A DNA stretch of 64,000 bases from JACCXG01 sp963717745 (GTDB lineage: Bacteria > Acidobacteriota > Vicinamibacteria > Vicinamibacterales > 2-12-FULL-66-21): positions 620,001 through 684,000 of the forward strand of contig CAVQXJ010000013.1 of assembly GCA_963717745.1 (NCBI GenBank), read 5' to 3'. Made by a program: the position numbers and the translations under genes. The notes beneath the pieces were generated by a model. The model saw only the letters and a list, made by a program, of their open reading frames with translations, was not told where the DNA came from and ran no database searches. Shown here piece by piece: positions 1 to 7,727 of this stretch. Each line of letters starts with the position of its first letter. Within the stretch, counting starts at the first letter, position 1.

Positions 1-952
1 GCGCGAGCCGTTCGCGGAGCGCCGCCTGTTCCTGTTCCAGCCGGATCTCGTGCGTGATGTCACGGGCGACGATCACGTGACCGGCGGGATCGCCGGCGGT
101 GCTGATGAGCGGCGTCATCGTGACCAGCAGCGTGCCGCCCAGCCGGGGATCCTCGAACCGGCGGGTCCGTCCGCGATCCCTCGCCGCGTCCGCCGCGTCC
201 GCCGTCGCCGCCCACGCGGCCAGCTCGGGGCCGACCAGCGATTCGAGCGCGCGATCCATCAACTCGGCCCGCGACAGCGCCGTGCGCTCGACGAAGGCCT
301 CGTTCACCTGCACGATCCGCAACTGATCGTCGGTGACGACGACGAGATCCAACAGGGAGTTGAAAGTGTCCTCGAGCAGCCGGCGTTGTCGCAGGACCTC
401 GTCCAGCAGCTGGATGTTTTCGATCGCCGCCGACATCTGCCGGCTCAATTCGCGGGCGAAGTCGGCGCGCTGGTCCTCCTCCAGGTCGGCGCTGAGCGGG
501 CCATCCACGACGAGCGCCCCGAGGGCGCGCCGCCAGCCGCGAAGCGGGGCGAGCAGCACCGGCCCCTGAGCGTCCTGCAGGAACGCCGGCAGCTCCAGGC
601 GCATGCCATGGGCCGCCGGCGCGAACGGATCGTCGGCCGACACCTCGGCCGGTGTCTTGGCGTACTGTCGATCAGAGGAGGCGGCGAGGACCAGCCGCCG
701 CGCGCGGCGTTGGTGCAGCCAGACCGAGGTGCGGGTCGCACCGAGCAGACTATTAGCGTCCGACGCCAGCGTCTGGAGCGCGGTGTCCAGGCTCAGCGCG
801 GACGAGACGTTCTGCGAGAACGCGATCGTCAGGTCCCTGAGCCCCTGATGGAAGGCGGCGGCCGAGCGGAGCCGTCGAAGTTCCAAATGGGCCGAGGCGA
901 CCTCGACGCCGTCTGCCAAATCGCGCCGGGTTCGTCCGTGGGGCTCTGACAT
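1..952 (-). CDS. GAF/PAS sensor protein, probably a histidine kinase (3' part outside window)
   Basis: An uninterrupted reading frame runs from ATG at 952 leftwards off the window edge, giving about 317 visible residues. Residues ~40-185 read as a GAF domain (for example SLLGATRTSVWLHQ and ALGALVVDGPL). They are followed by a helix (QMSAAIENIQLLDEVLRQRR) and a PAS domain at ~190-300 (LLDLVVVTDDQLRIVQVNEA, ending HVIVARDITHEIRLE). The visible end, EQEQAALRERLA, is the linker helix that usually leads into a HisKA dimerisation domain or another output module, but the output module is not in the window. The gene is divergent from the ECF sigma operon at 1134. The sensing function is family knowledge; the kinase assignment is inferred. 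Confidence 0.82.
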   Translation of the reverse strand, partial: MSEPHGRTRRDLADGVEVASAHLELRRLRSAAAFHQGLRDLTIAFSQNVSSALSLDTALQTLASDANSLLGATRTSVWLHQRRARRLVLAASSDRQYAKTPAEVSADDPFAPAAHGMRLELPAFLQDAQGPVLLAPLRGWRRALGALVVDGPLSADLEEDQRADFARELSRQMSAAIENIQLLDEVLRQRRLLEDTFNSLLDLVVVTDDQLRIVQVNEAFVERTALSRAELMDRALESLVGPELAAWAATADAADAARDRGRTRRFEDPRLGGTLLVTMTPLISTAGDPAGHVIVARDITHEIRLEQEQAALRERLA

Positions 953-1133
953 CCGGTGGAGAGGCATTCTAAGATGTTGAAGCGCAAAGGTAAACGGACG
1001 GGCCGGCCAATCCGGCCGCCAGAGCGTCTAAACGCTGTTGACGGTAGCCCTTCTCGGCCCATCCCGTCAGACGGCCCCGGCGAGCCCGTTACGACCGCCG
1101 GGCGGCCGCCTCCCAGCCGGGCGACCAGGAGAC
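953..1133. promoter_or_regulatory. Divergent intergenic region
   Basis: This is the 181-bp spacer between the divergent sensor gene and the ECF sigma gene, so it should hold both promoters. A purine-rich CCAGGAGA stretch at 1124-1131 is a plausible ribosome-binding site for the sigma gene ATG at 1134. I see no convincing -35/-10 pair. Confidence 0.4.
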
Positions 1134-1724
1134 ATGGCGTCGACAGACGAAGAACTGGTCGCCCGATCACGAGGCGGCGATCTCGACAGCTTCAACCAGC
1201 TGGTGGTCCGCTGGGAACGGCCGATCTACGCGCTCGCGTACCGGGTTATCGGCCGTGAAGAGGACGCCCGCGACGTCGCCCAGGAAACCTTCCTCCGCGC
1301 CTTCCGTGCGCTCGGCGGCTTCAAGGGGCAGGCAAAATTCTCCTCCTGGCTCTACCGGATCACGCTGAACCTGTGTCGCGACTGGATCCGGCGTGAGCGG
1401 CGCGCGCCGGTCGCCCAGGCCCCCGAGGGGGTCGACCTGGTCGAGCTCGCCTCGGAGGCCGAGCCGGCGGAATCGATCGAAGATCTCGTCGCCCGGCGCG
1501 AGCTCGGTCGAGCGGTCGCGAAGGCGATGGCGATGCTGCCAGACGAACAACGAACCGCCATCGTCTTGAAGGAGTACCACGGCCTGACGTTTCAGGAGAT
1601 CGCCGATCTCCTCGATTGCCCGCTCAGCACCGTGAAAACACGTCTGTATCAGGGGCTCGGCGTGCTGCGGAAGCAACTGGCGCACGCCGGGGTCGAGAGC
1701 ATATTCGGTGGCCCGAAGGGATGA
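1134..1724 (+). CDS. ECF RNA polymerase sigma factor (RpoE-like)
   Basis: A 196-residue protein with the two-domain ECF layout. Region 2 (about residues 1-90) contains RVIGREEDARDVAQETFLRA and FSSWLYRITLNLCRDWIRR. Region 4 (about 120-185) contains MLPDEQRTAIVLKEYHGLTF and the helix-turn-helix EIADLLDCPLSTVKTRLYQG. I chose ATG 1134 over an upstream in-frame ATG because a ribosome-binding site precedes it and homology begins there (MASTDEELVARSRGGD). The next gene, 42 bp downstream, is a zinc-finger anti-sigma factor, so this is a sigma/anti-sigma operon. It probably controls its own operon and envelope genes (inference). Confidence 0.95.
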   Translation: MASTDEELVARSRGGDLDSFNQLVVRWERPIYALAYRVIGREEDARDVAQETFLRAFRALGGFKGQAKFSSWLYRITLNLCRDWIRRERRAPVAQAPEGVDLVELASEAEPAESIEDLVARRELGRAVAKAMAMLPDEQRTAIVLKEYHGLTFQEIADLLDCPLSTVKTRLYQGLGVLRKQLAHAGVESIFGGPKG

Positions 1725-1766
1725 CGGCGCCCGGCCGCCATCGCCGGTGGAAATCGCACGGGTGGG

Positions 1767-2552
1767 ATGACCATGTGTAACAAAGAGCAGCTCATTGGAT
1801 ACCTCTACGACGAACTCGACGCCGGGGAGCGCCAGACCGTCGAGGCGCACCTCGCGCTCTGCGAGGAGTGCCGGGTGGAGGTGGCCGGCCTTCAGCAGAC
1901 CCGGCAGCACCTGACCACCTGGTCTCCGCCGCAGCCGGAATTCACGTTCCATATCGTCCGAGGCGCCGCTCCGGCCTCCGCACCGGTCGCGCCCGCGCCG
2001 AAGCGCTTCGGCTTCGTGCCGCAGTGGGCGATGGCCGCCGCGGCGAGCCTGCTCGTGCTGGCCGGCGCCGCGGCAATCGCGCACGTGGAGCTGCGATACG
2101 GGCCCGAGGGATTCGTGGTGCGCACCGGCTGGGCATCGGAGCGCGCCGGAACGCCGCCGGCCGCGACGCCGGGTCCGGTCCAAGCTGCCGGCGCCGGCGT
2201 GTCGTCAGAACAGTCAGAACAACTGAAGGCCGCCCTGCGGGTGCTCGAGAGCCGGCTGGCGGAGCTCGAGCAGGCGCGCACCAGCCAGACCGTCATGGCC
2301 GCCAGGACGACGCCGGCGGCGATCACGGCGCCGGAGCTGCGCAAGATCATGGCAGCGAACGAGGCACGGCACCGCGAGGAGATGGCGCTCCAGGTATCGC
2401 AGGTGTGGAAGGATTTCAGCGCGGCGCGGGTCTCCGACTTCACCCGGCTCCAGGATGTGATCGGCCGCGTTCAAGGCGTGACCAATCAGCAGCTGCGGCT
2501 GCATCGTGACTCGATCGATACGCTCTACCGCGCCTCGGCGTCGCAGCGGTGA
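1767..2552 (+). CDS. Membrane-anchored zinc-finger anti-sigma factor
   Basis: A 261-residue protein. The N-terminus carries a zf-HC2/ZAS zinc-binding domain: Cys near residue 4, then HLALCEEC, giving the His-x3-Cys-x2-Cys pattern. Such domains bind and silence ECF sigma factors. A single transmembrane helix follows at about residues 85-106 (AMAAAASLLVLAGAAAIAHV). The rest is a probable periplasmic part with a coiled-coil-like stretch (LKAALRVLESRLAELEQAR). Translation may start at ATG 1767 or two codons later at ATG 1773. It lies between the sigma gene and an exported protein, so the regulatory pairing is secure although the signal sensed is unknown. Confidence 0.9.
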   Translation: MTMCNKEQLIGYLYDELDAGERQTVEAHLALCEECRVEVAGLQQTRQHLTTWSPPQPEFTFHIVRGAAPASAPVAPAPKRFGFVPQWAMAAAASLLVLAGAAAIAHVELRYGPEGFVVRTGWASERAGTPPAATPGPVQAAGAGVSSEQSEQLKAALRVLESRLAELEQARTSQTVMAARTTPAAITAPELRKIMAANEARHREEMALQVSQVWKDFSAARVSDFTRLQDVIGRVQGVTNQQLRLHRDSIDTLYRASASQR

Positions 2553-2570
2553 AATTCATTAGAGGGTGAA

Positions 2571-3386
2571 ATGGTGAGGAAAGCAGCATTCGCAGGTTTG
2601 GTGGTGATGCTCGCCGTCCCGGGCGGCCGGCAGGCGCACGCGCAGGCCGGGACCCAGCCGCGGCCATCGTCGGTGGCCGAGAGCCGCCGGCACTCGATCC
2701 GGATGATGGAGGCCGTGCTGTCACGCGCGGTGCTCGGTGGTGCGGAACAGCTCGCCGAGCAGCTCGGGAACGGCAGTCCGAACATGTCGTTCTTCACCGG
2801 CCAGGCGCGCGCGCGCGGATTTCAGCTCGAAGGCTACGGCGTCTTCTTCCACGTGGAAATCCCCGAGATGCAGACCAGTCTGGTGTTGTCGGTGACGACG
2901 CTGGAGCGAGACGGGGCGGTGGCGAGCGCCCTGGAGTCGGTGCGCCGCGCGTTCGGCTCGGTGCCCGAGGGTGCGCCAAAAATCGAGGCCGAGAATGGAC
3001 TGAAGCGGCTCGAGGTGCTGGTCGGGCCGATGCCGGGGCTGGCCGCCGACCCCGGGAATGCCGCCGACCGCAACATGATTCGCGCCGCGAACACCCTGCC
3101 GGTCGCCGACCTGCCGGCCTTGCGCGACCCGAGCGCCGTCTATCGGGATGCCATCAAGGGCGCGTTAATCGACGCGATGCTGGAACACAGCCGCGGCATG
3201 AACATCCATCCCGACGAATGGCTGACAGTGGCCGCGCATCGGGGGGAGAGCCCGTACGGACCCAGCGAGATCGTGAACAGCTCGACCCTGGTGCTCCGGA
3301 TCAAGGGGAGCGATTTGGCCATTTATGACGCGGATCGGACCCGCAAGGCGGAGATCCGGGAGCGCGTGGAAGCCCGGGAGTTCTGA
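2571..3386 (+). CDS. Exported protein of unknown function in the sigma/anti-sigma operon
   Basis: A 271-residue protein preceded by a good ribosome-binding site (GAGGGTGA). A signal peptide covers about residues 1-24, with hydrophobic AFAGLVVMLAVPGG and a likely AHA cleavage site. The mature part is soluble and has no family that I recognise. It has a central segment with beta character (QLEGYGVFFHVEIPEM) and a C-terminal charged helix. It is the third gene of the operon, 18 bp after the anti-sigma gene, so it is probably co-regulated and may be a periplasmic effector or co-sensor (inference). Confidence 0.7.
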   Translation: MVRKAAFAGLVVMLAVPGGRQAHAQAGTQPRPSSVAESRRHSIRMMEAVLSRAVLGGAEQLAEQLGNGSPNMSFFTGQARARGFQLEGYGVFFHVEIPEMQTSLVLSVTTLERDGAVASALESVRRAFGSVPEGAPKIEAENGLKRLEVLVGPMPGLAADPGNAADRNMIRAANTLPVADLPALRDPSAVYRDAIKGALIDAMLEHSRGMNIHPDEWLTVAAHRGESPYGPSEIVNSSTLVLRIKGSDLAIYDADRTRKAEIRERVEAREF

Positions 3387-3388
3387 TC

Positions 3389-3394
3389 TACAAT
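3389..3394 (+). promoter_or_regulatory. -10-like TACAAT six bases before ATG
   Basis: TACAAT lies six bases before the ATG at 3401 and no Shine-Dalgarno sequence is present. This fits a leaderless transcript. It is one of several similar cases in the window. Confidence 0.4.
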
Positions 3395-3400
3395 CGCCGC

Positions 3401-3904
3401 ATGTTTGCCCGGTGCCCGCTCCGCGCGTGCCTGCTGTTCGCGGTCCTGTCCGTCGCGATCGCCTGCAGCCGCTCAGTGGACGTCAAGCAGGCGCTCGAAG
3501 TCACCGACACCAGCAGCGGCTGGTTCGACGCCGGCATCGTCGACGGCAAGAACAAGATCGTGCCGAGCGTCACGTTCACGCTGAGGAAGAAGCCGGACGT
3601 CGACCTGTCCGCTATCGCCCTCAACATCGCCTTCCGGTACGTGCCGCCGCCAGGCAGTAACGTCGAGGAACCCTGGGAGGACGTCTTCGTTCAGCGCGCC
3701 GAGTTCAAGAACGGGAACGAGACCGACCCGTTAGTGGTGAGGCTCCCGAATGGTTACACCGGCGAGCCTCCACAAAGCCGGCTCGAGATGCTGAAGAACA
3801 GCCAGTTCCGTGACGTCCGCGCCCGCATCTTCGCGAAGTACAGCTCTTCGCAGTGGGTGGAGATCGGCACGGTCGACGTTCAGCGCCAGCTGATCGTGCG
3901 ATAA
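3401..3904 (+). CDS. Putative lipoprotein of unknown function
   Basis: A 167-residue protein with an N-terminal lipoprotein signal: LLFAVLSVAIAC followed by Ser, with the lipobox cysteine near residue 22. The mature part is predicted to be mostly beta-strand (IVPSVTFTLRKKPDVDLSAI, then WVEIGTVDVQRQLIV). It describes no known family to me. It starts 14 bp after the previous gene but has its own -10-like motif. It ends 28 bp before the permease gene. Confidence 0.7.
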   Translation: MFARCPLRACLLFAVLSVAIACSRSVDVKQALEVTDTSSGWFDAGIVDGKNKIVPSVTFTLRKKPDVDLSAIALNIAFRYVPPPGSNVEEPWEDVFVQRAEFKNGNETDPLVVRLPNGYTGEPPQSRLEMLKNSQFRDVRARIFAKYSSSQWVEIGTVDVQRQLIVR

Positions 3905-3932
3905 CCCTCAACGCCGCTCCGCTGCTTCTCAT

Positions 3933-5342
3933 ATGGCTGCCACTTCCGCGTCATCTCGATCCGTACCGTCGCCGACTGGCCCTGGGCTCGAGCGGCGGCT
4001 CGGCCCTCTCGACGCCGCGGCAATCATCGTGGCGAATGTCATCGGGGGAGGGATTCTCTTCTTCCCGCCGGGGATCGCGGCCAATACCCCGAACACCTGG
4101 CTGTTCCTCTCGATCTGGATTGCGGGCGGCTTCCTGGCGTTCTGTGGCGCGATGGCCTATGCGGAGCTTGCCGCGTTGCGGCCGCGCGCGGGAGGCGAGT
4201 ACGTCTACCTTCGGGAAGCCTATGGCGGCCTCGCCGGATTCCTGACCGGATGGACGTCGTTCATCGCCGGGTTCGCCGGTGCGATTGCCGCCAACGCGAT
4301 GATCGTTCCGTTCTACCTGGAGCGATTCGCGCCCGGGGCGGCCAATTCCACGCCGTGGCTGCACGTGCCGCTGCCGTATCTCACCCTGACCGTCTCCAAC
4401 CAGTCGATGATCGCTATCGCGATCGTCTGGCTGCTCGCGATCATTCATATCCGCGGCGTCGGGCCTGGCCGCGTCGTCAGCAATGCGCTCACGATCCTGA
4501 AGGTGGGGGCGCTTCTGGTTTTCATCGCGGTCGGTCTGGCGATGAGCGCGCCCGCCTCGACACCGCTCGCGCAATCAGCCGGAACCGCCACCGCGACCGG
4601 GTGGCTCCAAGGGCTGATCATCGTGATGTTCGTCTACTCCGGCTGGAACGCCGCCGCCTACATGGCCGAAGAGGTCCGCGACCCGGGCCGGAACCTGCCG
4701 CGAGCGCTGGCGCTCGGCACCGGCGCGGTCACCTTGATCTACATCCTGATCAACGTGCTGTATCTGAAGGTCATTCCGATCCAGGAGCTGGTGACGGTGA
4801 AGGGGAGCGTCCTCGACGTCGCCGCGGAGCGGCTGATTGGTGTGAGGGCCGGCGACGTGATGGGCATCGTGTCGATCATCGGCCTGGTGGCCGGCGTGAA
4901 CGCGATGACGTTTGCCGGTCCGCGGGTCTACTTTGCCATGGCCCGCGACGGCGTGTTCCTCCCCGCCGCCGCCCGGATCCATCCGACCTACAAGACGCCG
5001 TGGATCTCGGTCGCAGGGCAGGCGGCCTGGGCCACGGTCCTGATTCTGACCGGCAGCCTCGACGCGCTTGGCAACTACGTCGCGTTCGCGATCACGCTGT
5101 TCGCCGGGATCGCGGTGGCGGCGGTGTTCGTCCTGCGGGCGCGCGACCCGCACGCGCCGCGGCCATTCAAAGCGGTCGGGTATCCCTGGACGCCCGCCAT
5201 CTTCGTGTTCTTCAGCTTCGTGATGGTGGTCAACTCCATCTACCGCCAGCCGCGCGTCACTGGTGTCGGTCTGCTGCTGATCGCCGCGGGCATCCCGCTG
5301 TATTTCTGGTTCACCCGGCGCGCGAAGAGTGGACGGGCGTGA
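3933..5342 (+). CDS. APC-superfamily amino-acid permease
   Basis: A 469-residue integral membrane protein with about twelve transmembrane segments. The first helix has the APC signature (LGPLDAAAIIVANVIGGGIL), with the glycine-rich unwound stretch that contacts substrate. Later motifs typical of the family are PRAGGEYVYLREAYG and YSGWNAAAYMAEEVRDPGRN. It probably imports or exchanges amino acids or polyamines across the inner membrane; the substrate cannot be read from the sequence. A perfect 9-bp-stem hairpin at 5356-5375 and a dispersed palindromic repeat follow the stop codon. Confidence 0.92.
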   Translation: MAATSASSRSVPSPTGPGLERRLGPLDAAAIIVANVIGGGILFFPPGIAANTPNTWLFLSIWIAGGFLAFCGAMAYAELAALRPRAGGEYVYLREAYGGLAGFLTGWTSFIAGFAGAIAANAMIVPFYLERFAPGAANSTPWLHVPLPYLTLTVSNQSMIAIAIVWLLAIIHIRGVGPGRVVSNALTILKVGALLVFIAVGLAMSAPASTPLAQSAGTATATGWLQGLIIVMFVYSGWNAAAYMAEEVRDPGRNLPRALALGTGAVTLIYILINVLYLKVIPIQELVTVKGSVLDVAAERLIGVRAGDVMGIVSIIGLVAGVNAMTFAGPRVYFAMARDGVFLPAAARIHPTYKTPWISVAGQAAWATVLILTGSLDALGNYVAFAITLFAGIAVAAVFVLRARDPHAPRPFKAVGYPWTPAIFVFFSFVMVVNSIYRQPRVTGVGLLLIAAGIPLYFWFTRRAKSGRA

Positions 5343-5355
5343 ATTGAGGGCGTGG

Positions 5356-5375
5356 CTTCCGGCTTCAGCCGGAAG
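5356..5375. terminator. Perfect hairpin after the permease
   Basis: CTTCCGGCT and AGCCGGAAG form a perfect 9-bp stem with a 2-base loop 14 bp after the permease stop. There is no T-run, so it is a weak or non-canonical terminator. Confidence 0.4.
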
Positions 5376-5394
5376 GCTCCGGCTCGAGGCCTCG

Positions 5395-5552
5395 GGGTGG
5401 TTTCAGCAGCACACGGGTGATTCGACGGCCGGTAATCTAACAGGAGGGCCAGGAGATCAGGAGGAAACCAATAATTTTCTTTCTCCTGATCTCCTGGCCC
5501 TCCTGTGATCCTAGCGTGACGAGTTTCCCCGATCGCCAGTCCGAGCGCCCGG
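5395..5552 (-). repeat. Bipartite palindromic element, copy 1
   Basis: The central inverted repeat has arms at about 5441-5466 and 5480-5505 (core GGAGGGCCAGGAGATCAGGA and its reverse complement). On the left is the E2 end (GGGTGATTCGA, GGCCGG). On the right is the E1 end (GATCGCCAGTCCGAGCGCCC). The element lies between convergent genes, and its E1 end overlaps the 3' end of the gene at 5511. Confidence 0.85.
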
Positions 5553-5951
5553 GTGGCTGGCGCTCAAGGAGTCACCCCCCTGGATCTTCGCCGGCGTCCG
5601 CACCAGCGCGACGAGGGTGAGGAGCGCCAGCGAGCCGTCGCTCGCCGCGAACAGCAGGAACGACCGGGGTGAGCCGCGCAGCCAGTAGTCGAGCAGGAAC
5701 ACCGCCGCCCCGGCGCCTTTCAATCCCGGACCCATCACCCACATGTAAGCGCGGTAGCGGTCCGGCTCACGCCACGGGAGCGCGTAGCCGATCCCCACGG
5801 AGAGCAGGAACAAGGCGTTGAGGTCGGAGAAGATTCGCGGATTCGCCGGCGGGACCCCGAAGAGCGACGCGAGCAGGTCAGGACGCACCAACAAAAAGGC
5901 CCCTACGATGACATCGTAGAGGCCTGAGATTGCAGCGACCGTGGAGAGCAC
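5511..5951 (-). CDS. Small integral membrane protein of unknown function
   Basis: A 146-residue protein starting at GTG 5951 with about four transmembrane segments: LYDVIVGAFLLVRPDLLASL, LNALFLLSVGIGYALPW, GAGAAVFLLDYWL and SLALLTLVALV. It resembles small four-helix membrane proteins of unknown role. The last dozen or so codons, ending GARTGDRGNSSR, are encoded by a dispersed palindromic element, so the original C-terminus has probably been replaced. It lies 24 bp downstream of the PEGA protein on the same strand and may be co-transcribed with it. Confidence 0.7.
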   Translation of the reverse strand: MLSTVAAISGLYDVIVGAFLLVRPDLLASLFGVPPANPRIFSDLNALFLLSVGIGYALPWREPDRYRAYMWVMGPGLKGAGAAVFLLDYWLRGSPRSFLLFAASDGSLALLTLVALVRTPAKIQGGDSLSASHPGARTGDRGNSSR

Positions 5952-5975
5952 GACGCCCGCGATCCGGAGATCGAC

Positions 5976-7001
5976 TTACTGGATGCGGCGCAGCTCGCCC
6001 TTGTAGGTGACCGTTTCATTCGGCGTGATCAGCACGTCGAACGAGATCGGCTGGTGACCCGGCGCCTTGATCTCGATCCGGTGGCCGCCGGCGTCGATCC
6101 CGAGCTTCTGGAACGCCCCGTCGAAGCTGTCGATGACGCCGACGAAATATCCATCGACGTAAACCTGGGCGTCGCGCGGCTTGATCTTCAAGCGCAGTGA
6201 CCCGACCGGACCGCGGCCGTAGGAGCTGATCCCGGAGCCGGACTGGTATCCACCGCCGTACCCGCCACCGAAGTTGCCATAGCCGGCGTCGGCGCCGTAG
6301 CCGCTATAGCCGCCGTAGTAGTACGGGTCGTACCATCCGAGGTCGTAGAAGCCGAGGCCGAAGCCGTACCCGGGATAGAAAATGCGGTTGCCGTAACCGT
6401 AGCCCGGATAGTAGATGATCGGCGAGTTGCCGCCGCCCCCGGGGTAGTAGCCGGCCGGCCGATCCACGGCTCTGCCGGTCACGGTGCGGCCATCAGACGG
6501 CCGGCTGTAGGTCGGAACCGCGCGGCGCGATGGCGAGTCGTTGTCACCGCTCGAGGCATTCGCCGTGCGCGAATCGTTCGAGCCGCCGTTCGAATCCGAG
6601 CCCCGAGGAACGGCTCGCGAGCCGCCCCGGTCGCTCCCGCCGTCGGCGCTGGGGCGACGGCCGCCGCCACCGTTGCTGGGTGAACGGCCCTGCGCCGTTT
6701 CGCGATCCTCGCGGCCCGGGCGGACCGGAGCGGTCGCGTATTCACGAGATGAGGAACCCGACGGCGTGGAGGGCGCCGAATACCCGCCGCCGCCTGACGA
6801 AGACGACGAAGACGAGCCGCCTCCGGAACTGGTGGTGCTGCCTCCGCCCCCGGAGCTGGTGCTCGAGCCGCCCGAGGAACGGTCGGAAGCGCTCCCGGTC
6901 GTCTCCGCGCCGCCGCCACGCTCCCGCTGGGCCCATGCCGGGGCGGTGCCCAGTGCCCACGCCGTCACGCCGACTGCCACCAAGAATTTGCCGCGAGTCA
7001 T
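5976..7001 (-). CDS. Secreted PEGA-domain protein with Ser/Gly- and Tyr/Gly-rich region
   Basis: A 341-residue protein. I chose ATG 7001 because the signal peptide begins there (MTRGKFLVAVGVTAWALG, cleaved after PAWA). Residues ~30-190 are low complexity: Ser/Gly runs, then basic and Asp/Ser-rich sequence. A Tyr/Gly/Pro-rich stretch follows (YPGYGYGNRIFYPGYGF). The C-terminal ~75 residues form a PEGA domain (LRLKIKPRDAQVYVDGYFVG, then GGHRIEIKAPGHQPI). PEGA domains are beta-sandwich modules of surface and periplasmic proteins. It is probably an envelope or surface protein; no enzymatic role is visible. Confidence 0.85.
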   Translation of the reverse strand: MTRGKFLVAVGVTAWALGTAPAWAQRERGGGAETTGSASDRSSGGSSTSSGGGGSTTSSGGGSSSSSSSGGGGYSAPSTPSGSSSREYATAPVRPGREDRETAQGRSPSNGGGGRRPSADGGSDRGGSRAVPRGSDSNGGSNDSRTANASSGDNDSPSRRAVPTYSRPSDGRTVTGRAVDRPAGYYPGGGGNSPIIYYPGYGYGNRIFYPGYGFGLGFYDLGWYDPYYYGGYSGYGADAGYGNFGGGYGGGYQSGSGISSYGRGPVGSLRLKIKPRDAQVYVDGYFVGVIDSFDGAFQKLGIDAGGHRIEIKAPGHQPISFDVLITPNETVTYKGELRRIQ

Positions 7002-7196
7002 GACCACGCTCCTCAGGGCTGGGAAAAGCAACGATGCTGCCATAGGTCGAGCTGCCGGCATCGCTCGGGATTCTGCCATTGTATCGCGTTAACTGACGCA
7101 GAGTTGTCATGCTTCAACAACACCTGTGTCCTCCAAACGTGTCGGGCCCGGGGGCACGACGCCGATCGAGGGGTCTTTGATACGATCGGCTTTTCT
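7002..7196. promoter_or_regulatory. Divergent promoter region, PEGA gene / hslV
   Basis: This 195-bp spacer must contain promoters for both directions. For hslV, TACGAT at 7181-7186 lies ten bases before the ATG, which would give a very short leader. No heat-shock-type inverted repeat (CIRCE) is visible. Confidence 0.35.
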
Positions 7197-7724
7197 ATGT
7201 TCCACGCCACAACGGTCCTGGCGGTCCGCCACCGCGAGCAGGCGGTCATGGCCAGTGACGGCCAGGTCACCTTCGGCGATACCGTCGTCAAGCAGACGGC
7301 CCGCAAGATCCGGAAGCTCTACAACGATCGGGTGCTGGCCGGGTTCGCCGGGTCGGCGGCGGACTCATTCGCCCTGTTCTCGCGCTTCGAAGCCAAGCTC
7401 GATCAGCACCGGGGCAACCTGGAGCGATCGGTGGTCGAGCTCGTCAAGGATTGGCGGACCGACCGCATGCTGCGCCGGCTCGAAGCGATGCTGCTGGTCA
7501 TGGACAGCAAGTCGACCTATCTTCTGTCCGGCAACGGCGATCTGATCGAGCCGGACGATGGGATTATTGCGATTGGATCGGGTGGCGCCTATGCGCTCGC
7601 GGCGGCCAAGGCGCTGGCCCGGCACACGCCGCTCGAGGCCCGGCAGATTGCCGCCGAGGCGATGTCGATCGCCGCCGCCATCTGTATCTATTCGAACGAA
7701 AAAATCACGATCGAGTCCCTGTAG
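7197..7724 (+). CDS. hslV: ATP-dependent protease subunit HslV
   Basis: A 175-residue N-terminal-nucleophile peptidase of the HslUV (ClpQY) complex. The catalytic Thr lies in FHATTVLAVRH, arranged as in Bacillus-type HslV, which carries a few residues before the Thr. Family motifs include ASDGQVTFGDTVVKQTARK, RVLAGFAGSAAD and EPDDGIIAIGSGG. HslV dodecamers degrade proteins unfolded by HslU in the cytoplasm. hslU begins 3 bp after the stop, so the pair is an operon. Confidence 0.97.
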   Translation: MFHATTVLAVRHREQAVMASDGQVTFGDTVVKQTARKIRKLYNDRVLAGFAGSAADSFALFSRFEAKLDQHRGNLERSVVELVKDWRTDRMLRRLEAMLLVMDSKSTYLLSGNGDLIEPDDGIIAIGSGGAYALAAAKALARHTPLEARQIAAEAMSIAAAICIYSNEKITIESL

Positions 7725-7727
7725 CCG

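Noticed and set aside
50..949. A 299-codon plus-strand open frame at the left edge
   Set aside because: It is the antisense shadow of the GAF/PAS sensor gene, whose minus-strand translation shows clear domains.
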